Source: Trichoplax adhaerens (taxonomy: Eukaryota; Placozoa; Uniplacotomia; Trichoplacea; Trichoplacidae). Taken from it: a stretch of 64,000 bases of DNA. The stretch spans positions 1,101,190 through 1,165,189 of the forward strand of contig NW_002060945.1 in the NCBI RefSeq assembly GCF_000150275.1. The letters are read 5' to 3'. The translations under genes and the position numbers were made by a program. Each line of letters begins with the position of its first letter. Position 1 is the first letter of the stretch. Positions 1 to 13,560 of the stretch are shown piece after piece. The notes under the pieces are model-generated. The model made no database searches, was not told the origin of the DNA, and was given only the letters and a program-made list of their open reading frames with translations.

Positions 1-429
1 TGAAGCTCATTTTTTCTATCACTATTTTGTAAAATGTAGTAATCAGTAAGCTCGATTAATGTCCAGAAACGCCTCTTACCTAGCCCTTATGATAAATAAA
101 TAAATGCTCGTTTTGAAAAATCCTCGTTGCAAAGTCATTTTCTTTTAGGGCTTAATTCTTGCCATCGCGTATAATACATTATATTGACAAAAAAATAGTA
201 CTATAGAATATGTCCCTAAATATTACCGTTCCATTTTATAATGAATAGTTCCACATTGATTTTTCGTGACCTGATTGATCAATTTCGTAAATGCAACTTG
301 TTCAGTTACTCGATAGACTACTCCGTAAATAATTCATTAAAAAATATCTGTGTTCTTCCGATGTTCCATCATTTACAGACACTAAAATACCTAACTCTCA
401 AACCATTTTCATATAATTTTGACATCAAG
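1..429 (+). other. Non-coding; inferred intron 1 of alkaline phosphatase gene 1
   Basis: No signal-peptide exon is recognisable here. The following exon opens in phase 1 after an AG at 428-429, exactly as exon 2 does in the two downstream paralogues, so this stretch is read as the 3' part of intron 1. In the paralogues that intron is 404 bp and 852 bp long, so exon 1 is probably just outside the left edge. The small ATG frame at 241-483 has no hydrophobic leader and overlaps the real exon in another frame. Confidence 0.55.
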
Positions 430-2225
430 TGTCTAAAAAACAGCTACAAGATAAATGGTTTGTCGAAGGTCAAGCTCGTATGAACGGATATTCGAAAACT
501 AAACTGTTAGACACAGGCGGAAAGAGGGTTATTTTAGCCATTGGCGATGGAATGAGTCTAACAACTGTGACTACAGCTCGAATCTTGCAAGGACAACAAA
601 AAGGTAAAACTGGCGAGGAGGAGCAACTAAGCTGGGAAAAATTTCCATTTACTGGATTATCCAAGACGTACAACGTTGACTACCAAGTAAGAGATGTGAT
701 CATTTCAGAACTTTATAACAGGCTATTACTCCTTTCTAAATTTATAATTTTATAGCAGTAACTATTTCTATGTATCCTGTAATATCTTACACTACACGAC
801 TTGTACTTTAAACCGTCTAATTCAGTTCAAATGAAAGCTTAATTTATCCAAGTTATCCCTTCAGGCTAAAAGTTTCTTGAAAATTTTGTAGCGTATCTTG
901 TAACATCGATTCATCTGGGCTAGTAGTCGTTGGACTGGACCTTAAAAAGTTCTAATCTATTTATCATTTAGGTTCCAGATTCTGCAGGCACAGCGACAGC
1001 ATTCTTATGTGGCGTTAAAACTGATGCTGGTATAATCGGTTTAGATGAAAATTCAGTGCGTGGTGATTGTGCCGCTTCAAAAGGTACTGAAGTAGGATCA
1101 ATTTTAAAATTGGCAAAACAAGCTGGGTTATCCGTCGGAATTGTAGTTACAGCTCGGATTACTCATGCTACGCCATCATCGTCCTATGCTCATTGCCCAG
1201 AACGTAATTGGGAAGGATCCGTGCCATCTCTCGCAGAACAACAAGGTTGCATTGATATTGCACAACAATTCATTAACTTTCAAAAAGAACATGGCGGTAT
1301 CAGTGTTGCCTTAGGCGGAGGTAGAAGAAATTTTATTCCTAACACTCAAAATGATGTTGAATATCCTAACACCAAAGGCAGACGTGTCGATGGCAAAGAT
1401 TTAATCCAAGAATGGAAAAATCTGCAATTACAAAATTCAGCTTACGTATGGAATTTATCTGATTTTAATGCAATCGATCCTAAAAAAACGGACCATCTCT
1501 TTGGACTTTTTGAACCCAGTCATATGCAGTATGAATCGGCTAGGAATAAAGGCCCTAGTGGTGAACCTTCAATATCAGAAATGACAAGGAAAGCTATCCA
1601 AATATTAGAAAGAAATCCCAAGGGTTACTTTCTATTAATTGAAAGTGGTCGAATTGATCATGGACACCATGAAGGCAGCGCTTATAAAGCTCTTACTGAA
1701 GCAGTAGCTCTGGCTCAAGCCGTTGAAACAGCAGATAAATTGACAAACGAAAATGAAACATTAATTATAGTTACATCTGATCATGGACATACTATGTCTA
1801 TGAGCGGATATCCTAAACGTGGTAATCCTATTTTTGGCTTAACTGGAGCACTGGGTAACTATGGTAAACCATCCTTAACTCTCAATTATGCCAACGGTCC
1901 AGGCGCATGGAAAGATGGCGATCCACGACCTAACTTAACAGGCGTCGATACCGCTCATCCTAAATTTTTACAACAAGCAATCACTAAACTAAATTCTGAA
2001 ACACACGATGGAACTGATGTAGCTATCTACGCTAGAGGTCCATTTTCTCATCTTTACGTTGGCGTTGTCGAACAAAACTATATCTTTCATCCTATGGCTA
2101 AAGCATTATGCTTAGATCCATCCAAAGCTGGACAACAAACATGTTCTAATTCAGCTCATGGGGTAAATGTCAGCATCTTGGCTTTATTGACTACATTAAT
2201 GGCGATCGTATTACAGTTTATTTGA
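430..2225 (+). CDS. ALP: Alkaline phosphatase 1, 5' partial (tandem copy 1)
   Basis: Secreted or GPI-anchored alkaline phosphatase, which hydrolyses phosphomonoesters at the outer cell surface. Visible exons are 430-686 and 972-2225 (intron 285 bp, phase 0), giving about 503 aa; exon 1 with the signal peptide is missing at the left edge. Family landmarks in order: metal-binding GDGMS, catalytic-serine motif DSAGTATA just after the intron, RITHAT, the substrate Arg in ERNWEG, GGGRR, ESGRIDHGHHEG (Mg and Zn ligands), TSDHGHTMSM, and THDGTDVAIY with the last Zn His. The C-terminus is a hydrophobic tail (SILALLTTLMAIVLQFI) after a small-residue patch, as expected for a GPI signal. All catalytic residues are present. 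Initiation at the in-frame GTG at 429 is rejected because that base belongs to the AG acceptor. Confidence 0.95.
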
Positions 2226-2513
2226 TTTGGATGGCTTTCTATGTATAACAATGTATGATCAGTCATAGTATTATCCGAAATTGATAAAATGAGTATATTT
2301 TTTCCAATTTTAGCTTATTCAATTTTAATCTAAGCTTACCATAGCAATATAAAAACGATGATAGAGTTTTGTGGTTTAAATCATAATACTGCATTAAGTG
2401 ATATGTATTAGCTCATTCTTATTATTCAGAGTGTTTTTAATCAGATTCCGTTTTGTCATTTTTTTTTAAGTCCCTGTTTCAAAAAATCTTTTTTTAAACA
2501 TTAAATTACCAAA

Positions 2514-2594
2514 AATAAAATTACTTGCTTCTTTAAAAATTTCTTCATTTAAAGGACTGAATTGATTATATTATAATTGCTGCTCGGTAATAAA
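2514..2594 (+). terminator. Candidate poly(A) signals of phosphatase gene 1
   Basis: AATAAA occurs at 2514-2519 and again at 2589-2594, about 290 and 365 nt after the stop codon. The hexamer is common in AT-rich DNA, so only the position supports this call. Confidence 0.3.
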
Positions 2595-4056
2595 GTCCAC
2601 ATGCTTCAAGATAAATAAATAATTCACGAACATCCACATCGCACCCAAGATCATGAAAAGTACAGTTCAACATATGTAAATTTAACATTGATTATTAAAT
2701 ATTCATTATTGGTAATAACAATATACGAGAGTATGCTGCTGGTAGCATAATTTTTTAGCCAATCCGCAAAATTAGGACTAAATATGAGAACTGTACTGTA
2801 TAAAATAACAACAGTGTAATAGAGGCACATGGGCAAAAAAATGATTCATTGATCAAGCGAAGAAAATTTTTAAGCCAATATTTTGCTGAGTATTGCTATC
2901 TGAAAAGGAATTGGCTGACAACGAAAATTAGCAGATGAAAGAAAGGGTCAAGAGTAAAGAGTCTAGTTCTAGGTTGCAACCCATAAGCTAGCTTTCAATA
3001 TTTTGTAGAACCAACAAACAGTTACTACTACTGTAGTAACGATCAAAATAACGAGCAGTACAAAATATCTTTCAATGCGCGAGCGATATCAATTTTACCA
3101 ACATTCACTTATACCACCTGAGGCTTTAAAATTTTAGAATCTGAGATTAGAATCTTAAATATAAAATAATACGGTAACTATCCTAAAATAGATTTTGTGC
3201 TATTAACTGGCCGTAAAATTATTTTCTTCCTCCTAACATACTGTATGCGTATGTATCAAAGTCCATACAATTTTTCCTATTTACAGTACTTCAATGTAGG
3301 CACCTTACTGTGTATCAATTAATAAGAGTAAGGCACCCGTTCAAATTGATAACTTTAAGAGATAAACGTTCAGCATCTACTAAATATAAATTAATAATCC
3401 TAAAAGAATCTTAAAATTCATTCAGTTTCTTCGGATTCTATTTAGCAACTTACAAAATTTCATTTATATCGCCCCAACTAAATCTTTATGCACTGGCTAA
3501 TCATAAATAGAGCTTCTTGAAACCATATAGAGCATCTATTTAATAAATACCGTACCTTTTACATCATCTAGTAGATATAATAATGTTACTTGTTTGTATA
3601 CTTCTTAGTCATAAATTAATTTTCTTCTTTCTAGTAGCTTAAAATAAAGCTTTATAATAGAAACGAGTAAAATATTTAGGGTCAGTATGTTGAATTCTGT
3701 CATAAACTTCACTATTTTACGACAGTATTGGTACCTACTACATTAATATGAATTATAGGAAATGATGAGTTTTAAGCATATTGTATTTATATACAATTTG
3801 AGTGCGGATACATAGTAACTATTGTAGCGATAGGTAAACTATTCATATTTAGAATTGGGAAAAGGTCATCTAATTAAAGTACAATCTAAGTTATACAGAC
3901 TTATATTTACTCAGACTATCATCGCAAAAAGAGTTCTAGGCTGTCCATTGCAATTGGCGAAAAGAAAGAAATGACGAGACCATTGGAGAATTCAAGATTT
4001 AAGATTACTCATCACAACGGCATTAATTACATTGTACGTATACTAAATATACGGGC

Positions 4057-4330
4057 ATTCACTAGGACTGCAAAAATTAGAAGTATTCTTCTCCCTTTAT
4101 TAAAATATATGATTTGTATGACATGAACCCTTCCTTAAGGTCATTAACTACATGGAAATGATGCACCCCAATTTTCTAGTTATTATATCAGTATTTACCA
4201 GGACTGCAAGAATCAAAAGTATTCCTCTCCCTTTATTAAAATGTATGATTTGTATGACATGAACCCTTCTTCAAGGTAATTAACTACGGTGAAAATGATG
4301 CACGTCAATTCTCTAGTTATTGATATAGTG
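4057..4330. repeat. Two-copy tandem repeat, period 137 bp
   Basis: Two adjacent copies share AGGACTGCAA (4064 and 4201), CTCCCTTTATTAAAAT, ATGATTTGTATGACATGAAC and TTCTAGTTATT in the same order and spacing, with scattered substitutions. No coding content or flanking target duplication is visible. Confidence 0.85.
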
Positions 4331-5024
4331 GACTTTTGCATATTAATTATATCACCAGCTCTGAACCATCCACAGAATGTGGTCATTTTTGGTCGGTCCA
4401 GGACTTTAGCTTTGGTAGAAACTTACCGACATGACCATAAATCCAAGCATTTTATATAAGATGATTGAAACTAATGATCATAATATTGTGATCCTTTCTG
4501 TAGAGATGATTAGTGTAAATGTGCTAAAAGTACCATGAATTCTCTGTGTAATTCTTCATTTACATATTGACGCAAGAGTTCCAGGAAGTACCCGTATGCA
4601 AAGACATCCCGGATATTGCAGCGTTTATTAAGATAACAAAATGGGTGTATGAATTGGTGAGAAAACAGCCCATGACCCAAAACCTTGACAGTTATGTTGT
4701 ATCGTTATGAATAAGGAAATAAACCTAAGAGCAATTAGAGGACATCATGAATTATTTTATTGTTTCGTGTAGGTTTTTTTGAAAAATTATATATTAGGAT
4801 ATCATCCAGTTAAAGCTAAGAATAGGCTTGGTTTCGAGGTGGCTATTTTAATTAAATTGGGGTCTATTATGAATTAATTCATGAAATTTAAATACAAAGC
4901 GATATACCCATCTATTGTCATTTAATAAGTGTCTCAATCTATCTATCATTTATCTACTCGTGCATACTAATTGCTTTATAAACCCAATCGAAAAAAAGTA
5001 TAAATGCAATGTATTGTATCTTAT

Positions 5025-5340
5025 ATACACCCATCATAAAACCAACAATGTTTGAGTTCATCTTTCAATTGCATACAGATTGATTACTATGGTTAGTCTG
5101 ATTGAGGGGAAAAATAAACTTAACACGCGTAAAAGCGTACATACGAGTACACGAGTTCGTATAAGTACGGTATATGCCTATCAAAATCCAATAACGTTGC
5201 AGTCAAATCTGTTATTTACCTACAGATTAACGGCTATAGTAAGCGAAAAAAAAAATAGGTTTAAAGGCAATATAATCCACATACCTATCAAAATCTAACA
5301 ATGTTTGCAACCAATCTATCGTTTACTTACAGATTAATTG
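5025..5340. repeat. Degenerate three-copy repeat, spacing about 110-150 bp
   Basis: Three related segments, near 5027-5085, 5176-5232 and 5283-5338. Each reads roughly CCTATCAAAATC, CAACAATGTT or a variant, then a TTACAGATTA-like end. Divergence is higher than in the 4.1 kb repeat. Confidence 0.55.
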
Positions 5341-8300
5341 TTAGATAAATTTAATGACGACAAAAATTCTTAAAGTTAGATATTACTAAATGCCTAAAGA
5401 AAAAGTTAATAAGCCCCATGCCATGTTCATGAAAAGAGTTTAGGACATAATTTCATCAAAATTGAAAAATTTTACATTCCATCTATCCTGTAACTAATGT
5501 ATATTTTTGGTGGTAGATTTGTATTGTAGTAGTTATCAATTACAACTTTTAGATTGGCTGGAAATTGAATAGGGGGGCTGATAAAATTGCAAGACATACC
5601 TAATACAGAAAATGGATGAAAGCGCATACATTTCTCTTTTGTATAATCTATCACCTAACTGATGCTTATATGGATGAAAAAGTTAAGTTAAATACCTAAT
5701 TAATTTAAAACCAAGGTATTCTCTACATGCGCATAATTTATAGTTACCGGTAAATGGAGCCAACGGAAGGGTAATCTTATCGCACAGGGTTTTTCAAAAA
5801 ACTTAAATGAAGGGAACTCAAATTTACGAGTTTTATCGTATCATAATTCACAGTGTAAACACAACATTCGCCTAATGTAAGTAAGCAAAGTATGAAACAT
5901 TGTCTCACTTTAACTACTAAAGTAATAAAATATCTTGCCGATATAGGTATTTTTAATCCGATAATTTTGTTTACAAAATCACAGGATGTAGAGAAATGTC
6001 ATTGTCAACGCGTTAAATTGAGGTTCATCCTGTATAAAGCATAGGTTTAATGTGATATATAGTTTAACAACTTAGAGCAATGACAGAATAAAGCAAATAC
6101 GCGTATATACAGTAAAGCAGTTGGGACACTACCTTGTAAGCTTTACAAGCATGGAAATAAGTATAATATATTATTAGTGGCTATGCTGAATCGAAATAAT
6201 TTAATAAAACGTCAATCACTCACAGTGTTGGCTAACATCCATCAATAAGCGAATAATTGCACGAATTTACCATATCCATTCCAATAATGCACAGTAGTAC
6301 CTCAATGTTTGTCCCTACATTAAATTGATTTCACGGCGTAAATGAATAAATTAGACTACGAAAATTCTGACAATTATTGGCAACAAGATTTAGACCAACG
6401 CCGATGAAATACTACACTGAGGTTAAATTTCAAGTAAGTTTTTCTATTTATATACAATACTCGGAGGAACATCGTAATTTTAGTATCAGGCTGACTTCCT
6501 ATCTTATTGCAATACAGTAAATAATTGTAATAGTACAAAATGAATTAATTCCATTTGAAGATTGGTGTCGATTATTTTAGATACGCTCGTAACATAATCA
6601 AGGAAAGATACAGCGAAGGTGAAAGCCATTCGATTTTCTTCATGAATTAAGATTTATATCAAGAATTATTATTCATCATGTTTTTAATCATTAGAGTAAT
6701 AAAATGATATATCTATTTCCATTCCTACCTGAAAAAGCCGCAAAAGTGGGTAATTTATTCTCACTCATTTGTAATATCAAGTATAGCGCAAATATTAAAC
6801 TAAACTAAAACTATTTCCTTCTAGAACATTAATGATATAAGTATTATTTTAAAATTCATGGATTATCATCACGGCGTCTCTCGATTAGCTAAAAATAAGC
6901 TATACCATAATCAAATTAGTTAATATTTTTATTTAATATATAGTAAACTACATTAGTACAGTATATTTTATTCCTATTCTGCTGGACTCCGGGATTTATG
7001 TTCTTGAAGATCCGCCTCTAAAGCCTGGTCAAGGTGATAGTATCATGCCACGACCATCCTATTCTTACTTAACCTTGATCTTAAGCCATCATTCGACATT
7101 GATTTATTGGGAGTAATAATGACTAAAACGTATACAATCACGTATTAGTTAGATCTAATAATATACTATAATTTTTGACATGATTCCATTACCGGCTCTA
7201 GAAATTTTTGTTATTTTTATAATGTTACAATATTCAATAAATAAAATATTCTGATAATTCTAGCGGGGAGTACTTCATCGGTTTTATGCGGTAGATACAT
7301 CAACATTTCTTCAAGTTGAATACATTGAATTAGTAAAATAAAATAAATAACAATGAATTTCTAAATTTTAAGTTTTCAACAAATGGTTACCGTTTTCATC
7401 GCTGTTAAAAAGTAATCTTTCTTAATGTATTTTGACTATTTTATTCAAGCCAATTGTGAATCATCCATGTTAAATACCTATATTTTTAAAAATCAGGTAT
7501 CGTAGTCTATAATTATCTTGCCACTATACAAGCTAAGTTTCTAATGTTCAGAAAGCCTATTCAATCAGGACAACTAGGCAGGGCATATTATATCCCTATG
7601 CAATATGTTCGAACTCAATCATACTGCAAATAATTAAAATTTAAGCATTTATCAATTCAGCCACTACTAAATGGTAATAACGCTTCGATAACAGGATCTT
7701 CACAGATAAACAATATATTAAATATTACTGATGATGGTATCAATTTTTATCTATCTGGAAACTATACTCACCTTTCAGTGTTCATACATTATGAACCTAA
7801 AGTGATAATCTTGGATGAAGAGATATATGTAAAACAGTCTATGATATAATAATAATAACACCGATAGTATAAGCAATAATTTTACTTTTAAAGAAAGTGT
7901 ACGCTTAGTCTTTGAACTCTTTACCGGTCTGGTCCACACATGATATTAGTAAAATAGATAGAAAAATAATCTAAAGGGGATTATAGCACCTTAAAATGGA
8001 TAGATTTTTAATAAAGCTTTAATGAAACGAATTGACCTTCATAGTATCAAGATTTGAACTGATAATCATTTTACTATTGTTTCACGATGCAGAAAAAATC
8101 GTTTCAGATTTTTTAGTGACTATCAACAAGGTAGACATATCATGGCTGTTTCCAGTAGTCTGGTGATTGTTAAGATTGTTTATACTTTGATAATCACGAG
8201 ATTTCGGGGAAAGCTTCCACGTGTTCAGCATGATTTATAAATTTCAAGCCGTTTAACCAGTAAGAAAGAAGATTCGTAACCATGAGTTCGCCATAAGATC

Positions 8301-8510
8301 TGCATATAGCTGAGCTAGTCTTTTCATAACCTCCTGCATAGGCAAATTTTCTTGTTTATTTATTTTTTACTATGTCTGATGCGGAATATCCCACCTTTGC
8401 AGCACTTTTACCATACTTCGAACCTTATTAACTGTGGATTAAAGTAACTTAACACCTATATATCACATTAGTTTATTAAATGTTTACTAATTTTATGAGC
8501 ATATAAATAC

Positions 8511-8540
8511 CGCCAACAATTGCTGTTCTTCCAATCCAGC
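8511..8540 (+). promoter_or_regulatory. Candidate TATA promoter of phosphatase gene 2
   Basis: ATATAAATAC at 8511-8520 lies 95 bp before the gene 2 ATG. A pyrimidine-rich initiator-like CCAATCC follows at 8531. The initiator spacing is a little short, so the transcription start is uncertain. Confidence 0.4.
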
Positions 8541-8605
8541 TGGTAGATATTACACCGATTAACGTTATATCTCTTATCTAGTGGTTAGTCTCAAGAAACA
8601 CTGAG

Positions 8606-11600
8606 ATGAAATCTCTCATAGGAGTAGCAATACTCTTCATGTTATTAGCGATTGCTAATGCCCAAGGTATGTAATAAATAGTAAGAAAATGGAGAAAAGC
8701 TATTCCGAAATGGAAATAAAATTGTGATGTCAATTTCACAATAGTATCGTATAAGCATGTAGTAATCGCTTGAATCTATTTTATAACCCTTGCTTATCGA
8801 CCATGTTTCAAGTTTCGCAGAGGAATAACTGGTTTCACATTACTTTAATAATTTATAAATAGACAAAATACTTGAAAATATTAGCCTCGATTACAGTAAA
8901 AAGAATAGTTTCTATGTTAACTGTATTTCTAGTAACTCGTGTAAATTTTCTCTTTTTAATTCCTTGACTGATATTTCGCTAATAAAATTTGAAGGGCGGT
9001 AAATTATTCAGCATATAGAGATTTTATAATTATACTCTTTATCTTTACTACCCATCAAATTGCTATTTAGATACTAAAACTCAGGTTAACAATCCATGGT
9101 TTACCGAGGGCATCAAAATGTTAGAAGAGAAATTGAATTACAAACCTATCAAGAAAGCAGGCAATAGTGTAATTTTGTTTATAGGAGATGGAATGAGCTT
9201 AACAACAGTTACAGCGGCAAGGATATATCAAGGTCAACGCGATGGTAAGTCTGGTGAAGAAGGACAATTGAGTTGGGAACATTATCCACATACCGGATTA
9301 GCTAAAACATATAACATCGATTATCAGGTAAGGCTACAGCTATTCTACGCATCGATTTGTTGATAAATTTCCATTTTATGCTTATATTCTACGCTAAAAT
9401 GACTGTAAGAGAACAATATACGATAGCCTATTCCTTCCTTCAATTGAAATCTCAATTATATCATCCGTTCGTTAGTACTGTAATTAAGGTTTTTCCCCCT
9501 ATTTTGCTACCTAGTCTAGCATGACGTTGTACACGCAGCTATTTCGCCTTTAAAATTTAAAAAATTTTTATTAGATAGAAATAAAAATAGACGTCGTTTT
9601 TTCCTCTTTCACATTTTAAAAATTATTTAAATACTTAGGCAGGATTTTATGATATCGCACTATCTTCATGATTGACCAGCGATACATTAGCATTGCTTCA
9701 AAGTCAGCATATGCATAAAGTAAACTATATCAGTATTTATTTTACTTTAAAAATCAGGCCACTCCTTTTAGAGCATCCTATGGCTATTCCAGTACTCAAG
9801 CGTATCTCAATGATGTCTAGATTTACTCCATCATACAGTTACTTTCTGCTGATATAACCTTGCATATTCTCACCTTGATCAATATTTATTGTTCTACTAA
9901 GATACCAATATCGCATGATATACATTATATTGTACAATATAAAAACTAAAAATTATTTATGTTACGGCGCTAGCATTAGGCCATAAATCATGATAAACAA
10001 AGTCAGACTACGCCATGAGGGTATAAATTTTACACTAGTCGAAAGTATTACTAACCTACGTATTAATTTAAAATACTACTTTAAAGCCAGGAGATTAATT
10101 TAGCTAGCTAAATATTTTACGTCTATTTCAATCCTTCGCGAGCTAATACTATTAATAGCTTTAAGCTAAGCTAGACTATATCATCATGATGAAGATTTTG
10201 CACAAGACAAAAGTACTACTATAGTACCTATTAATTCACAATACTACTTTAAAGCAATCGGATTAATTTAACTTGCTACTTATTTACGTCTATTTCAATC
10301 CCTTGCGAGCTAAGTTAAACTACCCTGTGGTGATCTAAATTTCATGTAAGACTAGAGTATTAACCTGCTAAAATATTTCATTGACATAAAACCACTGTTT
10401 ACTAGAAAGGATAGTAGAATAATTTAATTCATTAGACACTTTGTTTGGCATTAATTAATTATATATTGCAAATGTATCCTTTCAAGCAATTTCTATGTAG
10501 TAAATGTTATAGTAGCATCCTAATTATCGTATCGTAAAGTGATATTTTTATATAAGTATGTCGATGAGAGAAAATATGAGCTCCAATTTATCTATTCGAT
10601 ATCATAATAGTGTTGATATTTCTCCTTTACCAGTAACTTAATTTATAAATGCATTCTCTTCAAATTTTGGCATAATACTTCAAATTAGTAATACTAAAAA
10701 ATTTTCAATTTTACTATAAATCCATTCTTAGGTTCCCGATTCTGCGGGGACTGCTACCGCATATCTATGTGGAGTAAAAACCAATAAAGGGCTAGTTGGT
10801 GTTACAGAAAAGGCTAAACGAGGCAACTGTCCTTCTGCAAAAGGAACTGATGTTTATTCAATCCTAACTTTAGCTCAGAAAGCTGGTTTATCGGTTGGTG
10901 TAGTATCTACAGCACGTATAACCCATGCAACACCTGCAGTGACTTATGCTCATACACCAGAACGAGAATGGGAAGGTAGTGTTCCAGCAGAAGTAGCATC
11001 AGAAGGTTGTATCGATGTTGCACAACAGTATATCAATTATCAGCGAGAACATGGCGGTGTTAATGTCATGTTGGGTGGAGGAAGAAGATATTTTATGTCC
11101 GAGTCCCAAAGTGATGTAGAATATTCAGACTTGAAAGGTCGTCGTAAGGATGGTAAAAATTTGCTTGATGAATGGAAAAAATTAAATCTACCTAATTCAC
11201 ACTATATATGGAATACATCAGCATTTAATGCTGTTGATCCAATGAAAACTGATTACCTGTTTGGATTATTTGAATATGGGCATATGCAATATGAAGTTAA
11301 TCGAAATAAAGGACCTGGTGGCGAACCTTCTATTGCTGAAATGACTAGGAAAGCTATCCAAATATTACGGAGAAATCCTAAAGGTTACTTCTTAATGGTC
11401 GAAGCTGGTAGGATTGATCATGGCCATCATGAAGGTAGTGCATACAGAGCACTGGTTGAAACAGTTGCTATGGCGGATGCTGTTGATGTGGCTAACAAAA
11501 TGACCAATCCTAATGAAACATTAGTCGTAGTTACAGCCGATCATGGCCACACTATGTCTATGGGAGGCTATCAGAAACGTGGTAATCCAATATTTGGCTT

Positions 11601-11988
11601 AACTGATGATTTAGATATCTACGGTAATAAATATTTAACGCTGAATTACGCTAACGGACCTGGCGGTTGGGATGAAAGGAAGCCAAGACCTCGATTGACT
11701 AATGAAATGACAAAAGATCCCCATTTCTTACAGCAAGCAGTAGCTAAGTTAGTCAAGGAAACTCACGATGGTACTGATGTTGCTGTCTATGCTAAAGGTC
11801 CCTTTGCGCACTTATATGCTGGTGTATGGGAACAAAGCTTTGTAGTCCAACCAATGATGAAAGCATTATGTTTAGATGCATCTAAACCAGGTCAACAGCA
11901 TTGCAAGAATTCCGCTGGAGGTATTGCTCCCGCTGCCATGCTAACGTTGGTAATGGCTCTATTCGTAACATTCTTTCAAAATTTTTAA
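8606..11988 (+). CDS. ALP: Alkaline phosphatase 2, complete (tandem copy 2)
   Basis: Cell-surface alkaline phosphatase of 524 aa. Exons: 8606-8666 (signal peptide MKSLIGVAILFMLLAIANAQ, phase 1 donor GTATGT), 9071-9327 and 10732-11988. Phase 1 forces the exon 2 acceptor at TTTAG (9070); the nearby CAG at 9084 would give an immediate stop. Motifs: GDGMSLTTVTAARI, VPDSAGTATAY with the catalytic Ser, RITHATP, EREWEG, MLGGGRRYF, VEAGRIDHGHHEG, TADHGHTMSMGG, and THDGTDVAVYAKGPFAHL. The C-terminus ends in a hydrophobic GPI-type tail (MLTLVMALFVTFF). Length matches animal alkaline phosphatases (about 520-540 aa). It lies 6.4 kb downstream of copy 1 in the same orientation, so tandem duplication is likely. 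Confidence 0.96.
10045..10330. repeat. Two-copy tandem repeat, period about 169 bp, inside intron 2 of gene 2
   Basis: Copies share AATACTACTTTAAAGC (near 10071 and 10240), GATTAATTTA, TTTACGTCTATTTCAATCC and GCGAGCTAA in order, separated by about 169 bp. The duplication lies in the 1404 bp intron between the GDGMS and DSAGTAT exons. Confidence 0.8.
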
Positions 11989-12984
11989 ATACCTTTTACA
12001 TTCTCATTGACTGTCATACTTTCAATTATGTTAGTAGTTATTAAACGATCTAGCAGTAGGTTTGAAAGAGACAGTATCACAAAAATTTTAAATTTTAATT
12101 GAATTGGCAATCAATTGATCGTTTTAACACTGCAATCAGTGGGTTAGATAGAATCACCCTAAGGAAAAGGGTTTAGCAATTTAGTGATTTACGCGTAATT
12201 TCGTTAATGCTACATCCTATTGCTTCAATTCCTTTACCGAATGAAGATATTAATTCATTAATATACACTCTTCCTGGCAACTTTATAAGGTTATTTCTTT
12301 TTGTGTGTGTATATTTAGCGTCTAGCTAAATCAAACTTGATTAATTCTGTAATTCGATGGATATTAAATTAATTTTCTTTTGTGCTCAATTCTTGAATCA
12401 CCTCAAATAACTCCCATGCTAATAAATTAGTTGCATACTTTAGCACGCATTTTATAATGAGTTATAAATCTTTCCCATAGTATCCTTCCCCCATTACTTC
12501 TAAATTGTAAGTATCCAGTAAGATGATATCTGTATGGGTGTAGTAGTTCTAATAAGGAGTACCGTTGCTACATTTTTAATTTACTTAGACAATTACAATT
12601 AAATTATATTTCGCTTATAAGCTGCCAATATTAGTGGTTTAAAGTCAGTAGCAAGTTAATGGAAACTATCGATGATATCAAAGTTTTAATTAGAGTCTTT
12701 TTGATTCCTCAAGTATAAATCTTAGTTATGTCATACCGTACGGTAGTTCCTATGAACATATGATATCCGCAGCAGAAATGTTAATAGTGCAATCGATACA
12801 ATACTAAGAAATAAATTTTAGTATCTTTCAAATTGGAAGATACCCGATCAACGATTAGGATTGATCAGTGAAGAACTTTATAGGGATCTATTAATTTTAT
12901 TTTTAATTATTAATGAGTAAGTCAATTTAACAAAATATAGAATACTAAGTAAATATTAAATGACGTCGGTTAAATTTAGATATT

Positions 12985-13560
12985 TAAATAACCTTTACAG
13001 TAACGATTTACCTATGGTATTTATTTGTAATTTTTTATCCTTATCAGTGATGTGTAATTTATATTATTCAATGTACATTAATATCATATTAATAAAATGG
13101 TTGCTTAACTCGTTAAACTACTGTATATCTGAATGGGTTATTTCTTATATTGTAATCAATTCCTTGACATTACTTTTGTAAGGATAAAGATAACTATATT
13201 ATTTAACTTTCTTACTGTAACGGTTATTTTAGCATTTCTGACTACCTGTAAATTTCATGCTATTTAATATTATAGGATAACAGAAGAAAGATTTATGATA
13301 GTCAATTAAAATTGGATTACTTAACTCGCTTTATAATATTCGTGTATTTAAGTAATTATCATTTACATATAGAAATATGAACGAGGTCCTAATTCTGTTT
13401 CAACGTATAGGCAACTTTTAACTTTAGTTATATACAGTCAGTTATAACTAAAACTATAACTACTTGCTGTAACAGTTAATTTAACTTTTTGACCATCCCT
13501 AATTTCATGTTGTTTTAATGTAATTCTTTTGCAATATCTAAGTAAATTTCAAGTTTGACT
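12985..13560. repeat. Weak degenerate repeat, spacing about 216-253 bp
   Basis: Three segments share a (A/C)(C/G)TGTAACgGTTA-like core (near 12998, 13214 and 13467), followed by similar TTTCATG and CTTAACTCG tracts. Similarity is low and judged by eye. Confidence 0.35.

Larger units (their letters stand above)
2226..8605. other. Intergenic region between phosphatase genes 1 and 2
   Basis: About 6.4 kb of AT-rich DNA without a convincing gene. It holds likely 3' processing sites just after gene 1, two tandem-repeat patches (4057-4330 and 5025-5340), a slightly GC-richer patch at 6980-7080 with short open frames on both strands but no recognisable product, and the gene 2 promoter at its right end. 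Small open frames (2651-2836 minus, 5080-5298 plus, 5472-5654 minus) have low-complexity translations and look like chance. Confidence 0.6.

Noticed and set aside
429-755. Open frame starting at a GTG and running past 686
   Set aside because: The start base is part of a splice acceptor, and the sequence after 686 is an intron beginning GTAAGA. The paralogues confirm both exon edges.
6980-7080. GC-richer patch with open frames on both strands
   Set aside because: No recognisable product, no consistent splice sites, and neither frame is long.
7600-7625. GTTCGAACTC resembling a tRNA B box
   Set aside because: No matching A box, acceptor stem or clover-leaf was found around it.
12960-13181. 73-codon + strand frame
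   Set aside because: Leu/Tyr/Ile/Asn-rich translation typical of AT-rich non-coding DNA, overlapping a degenerate repeat.
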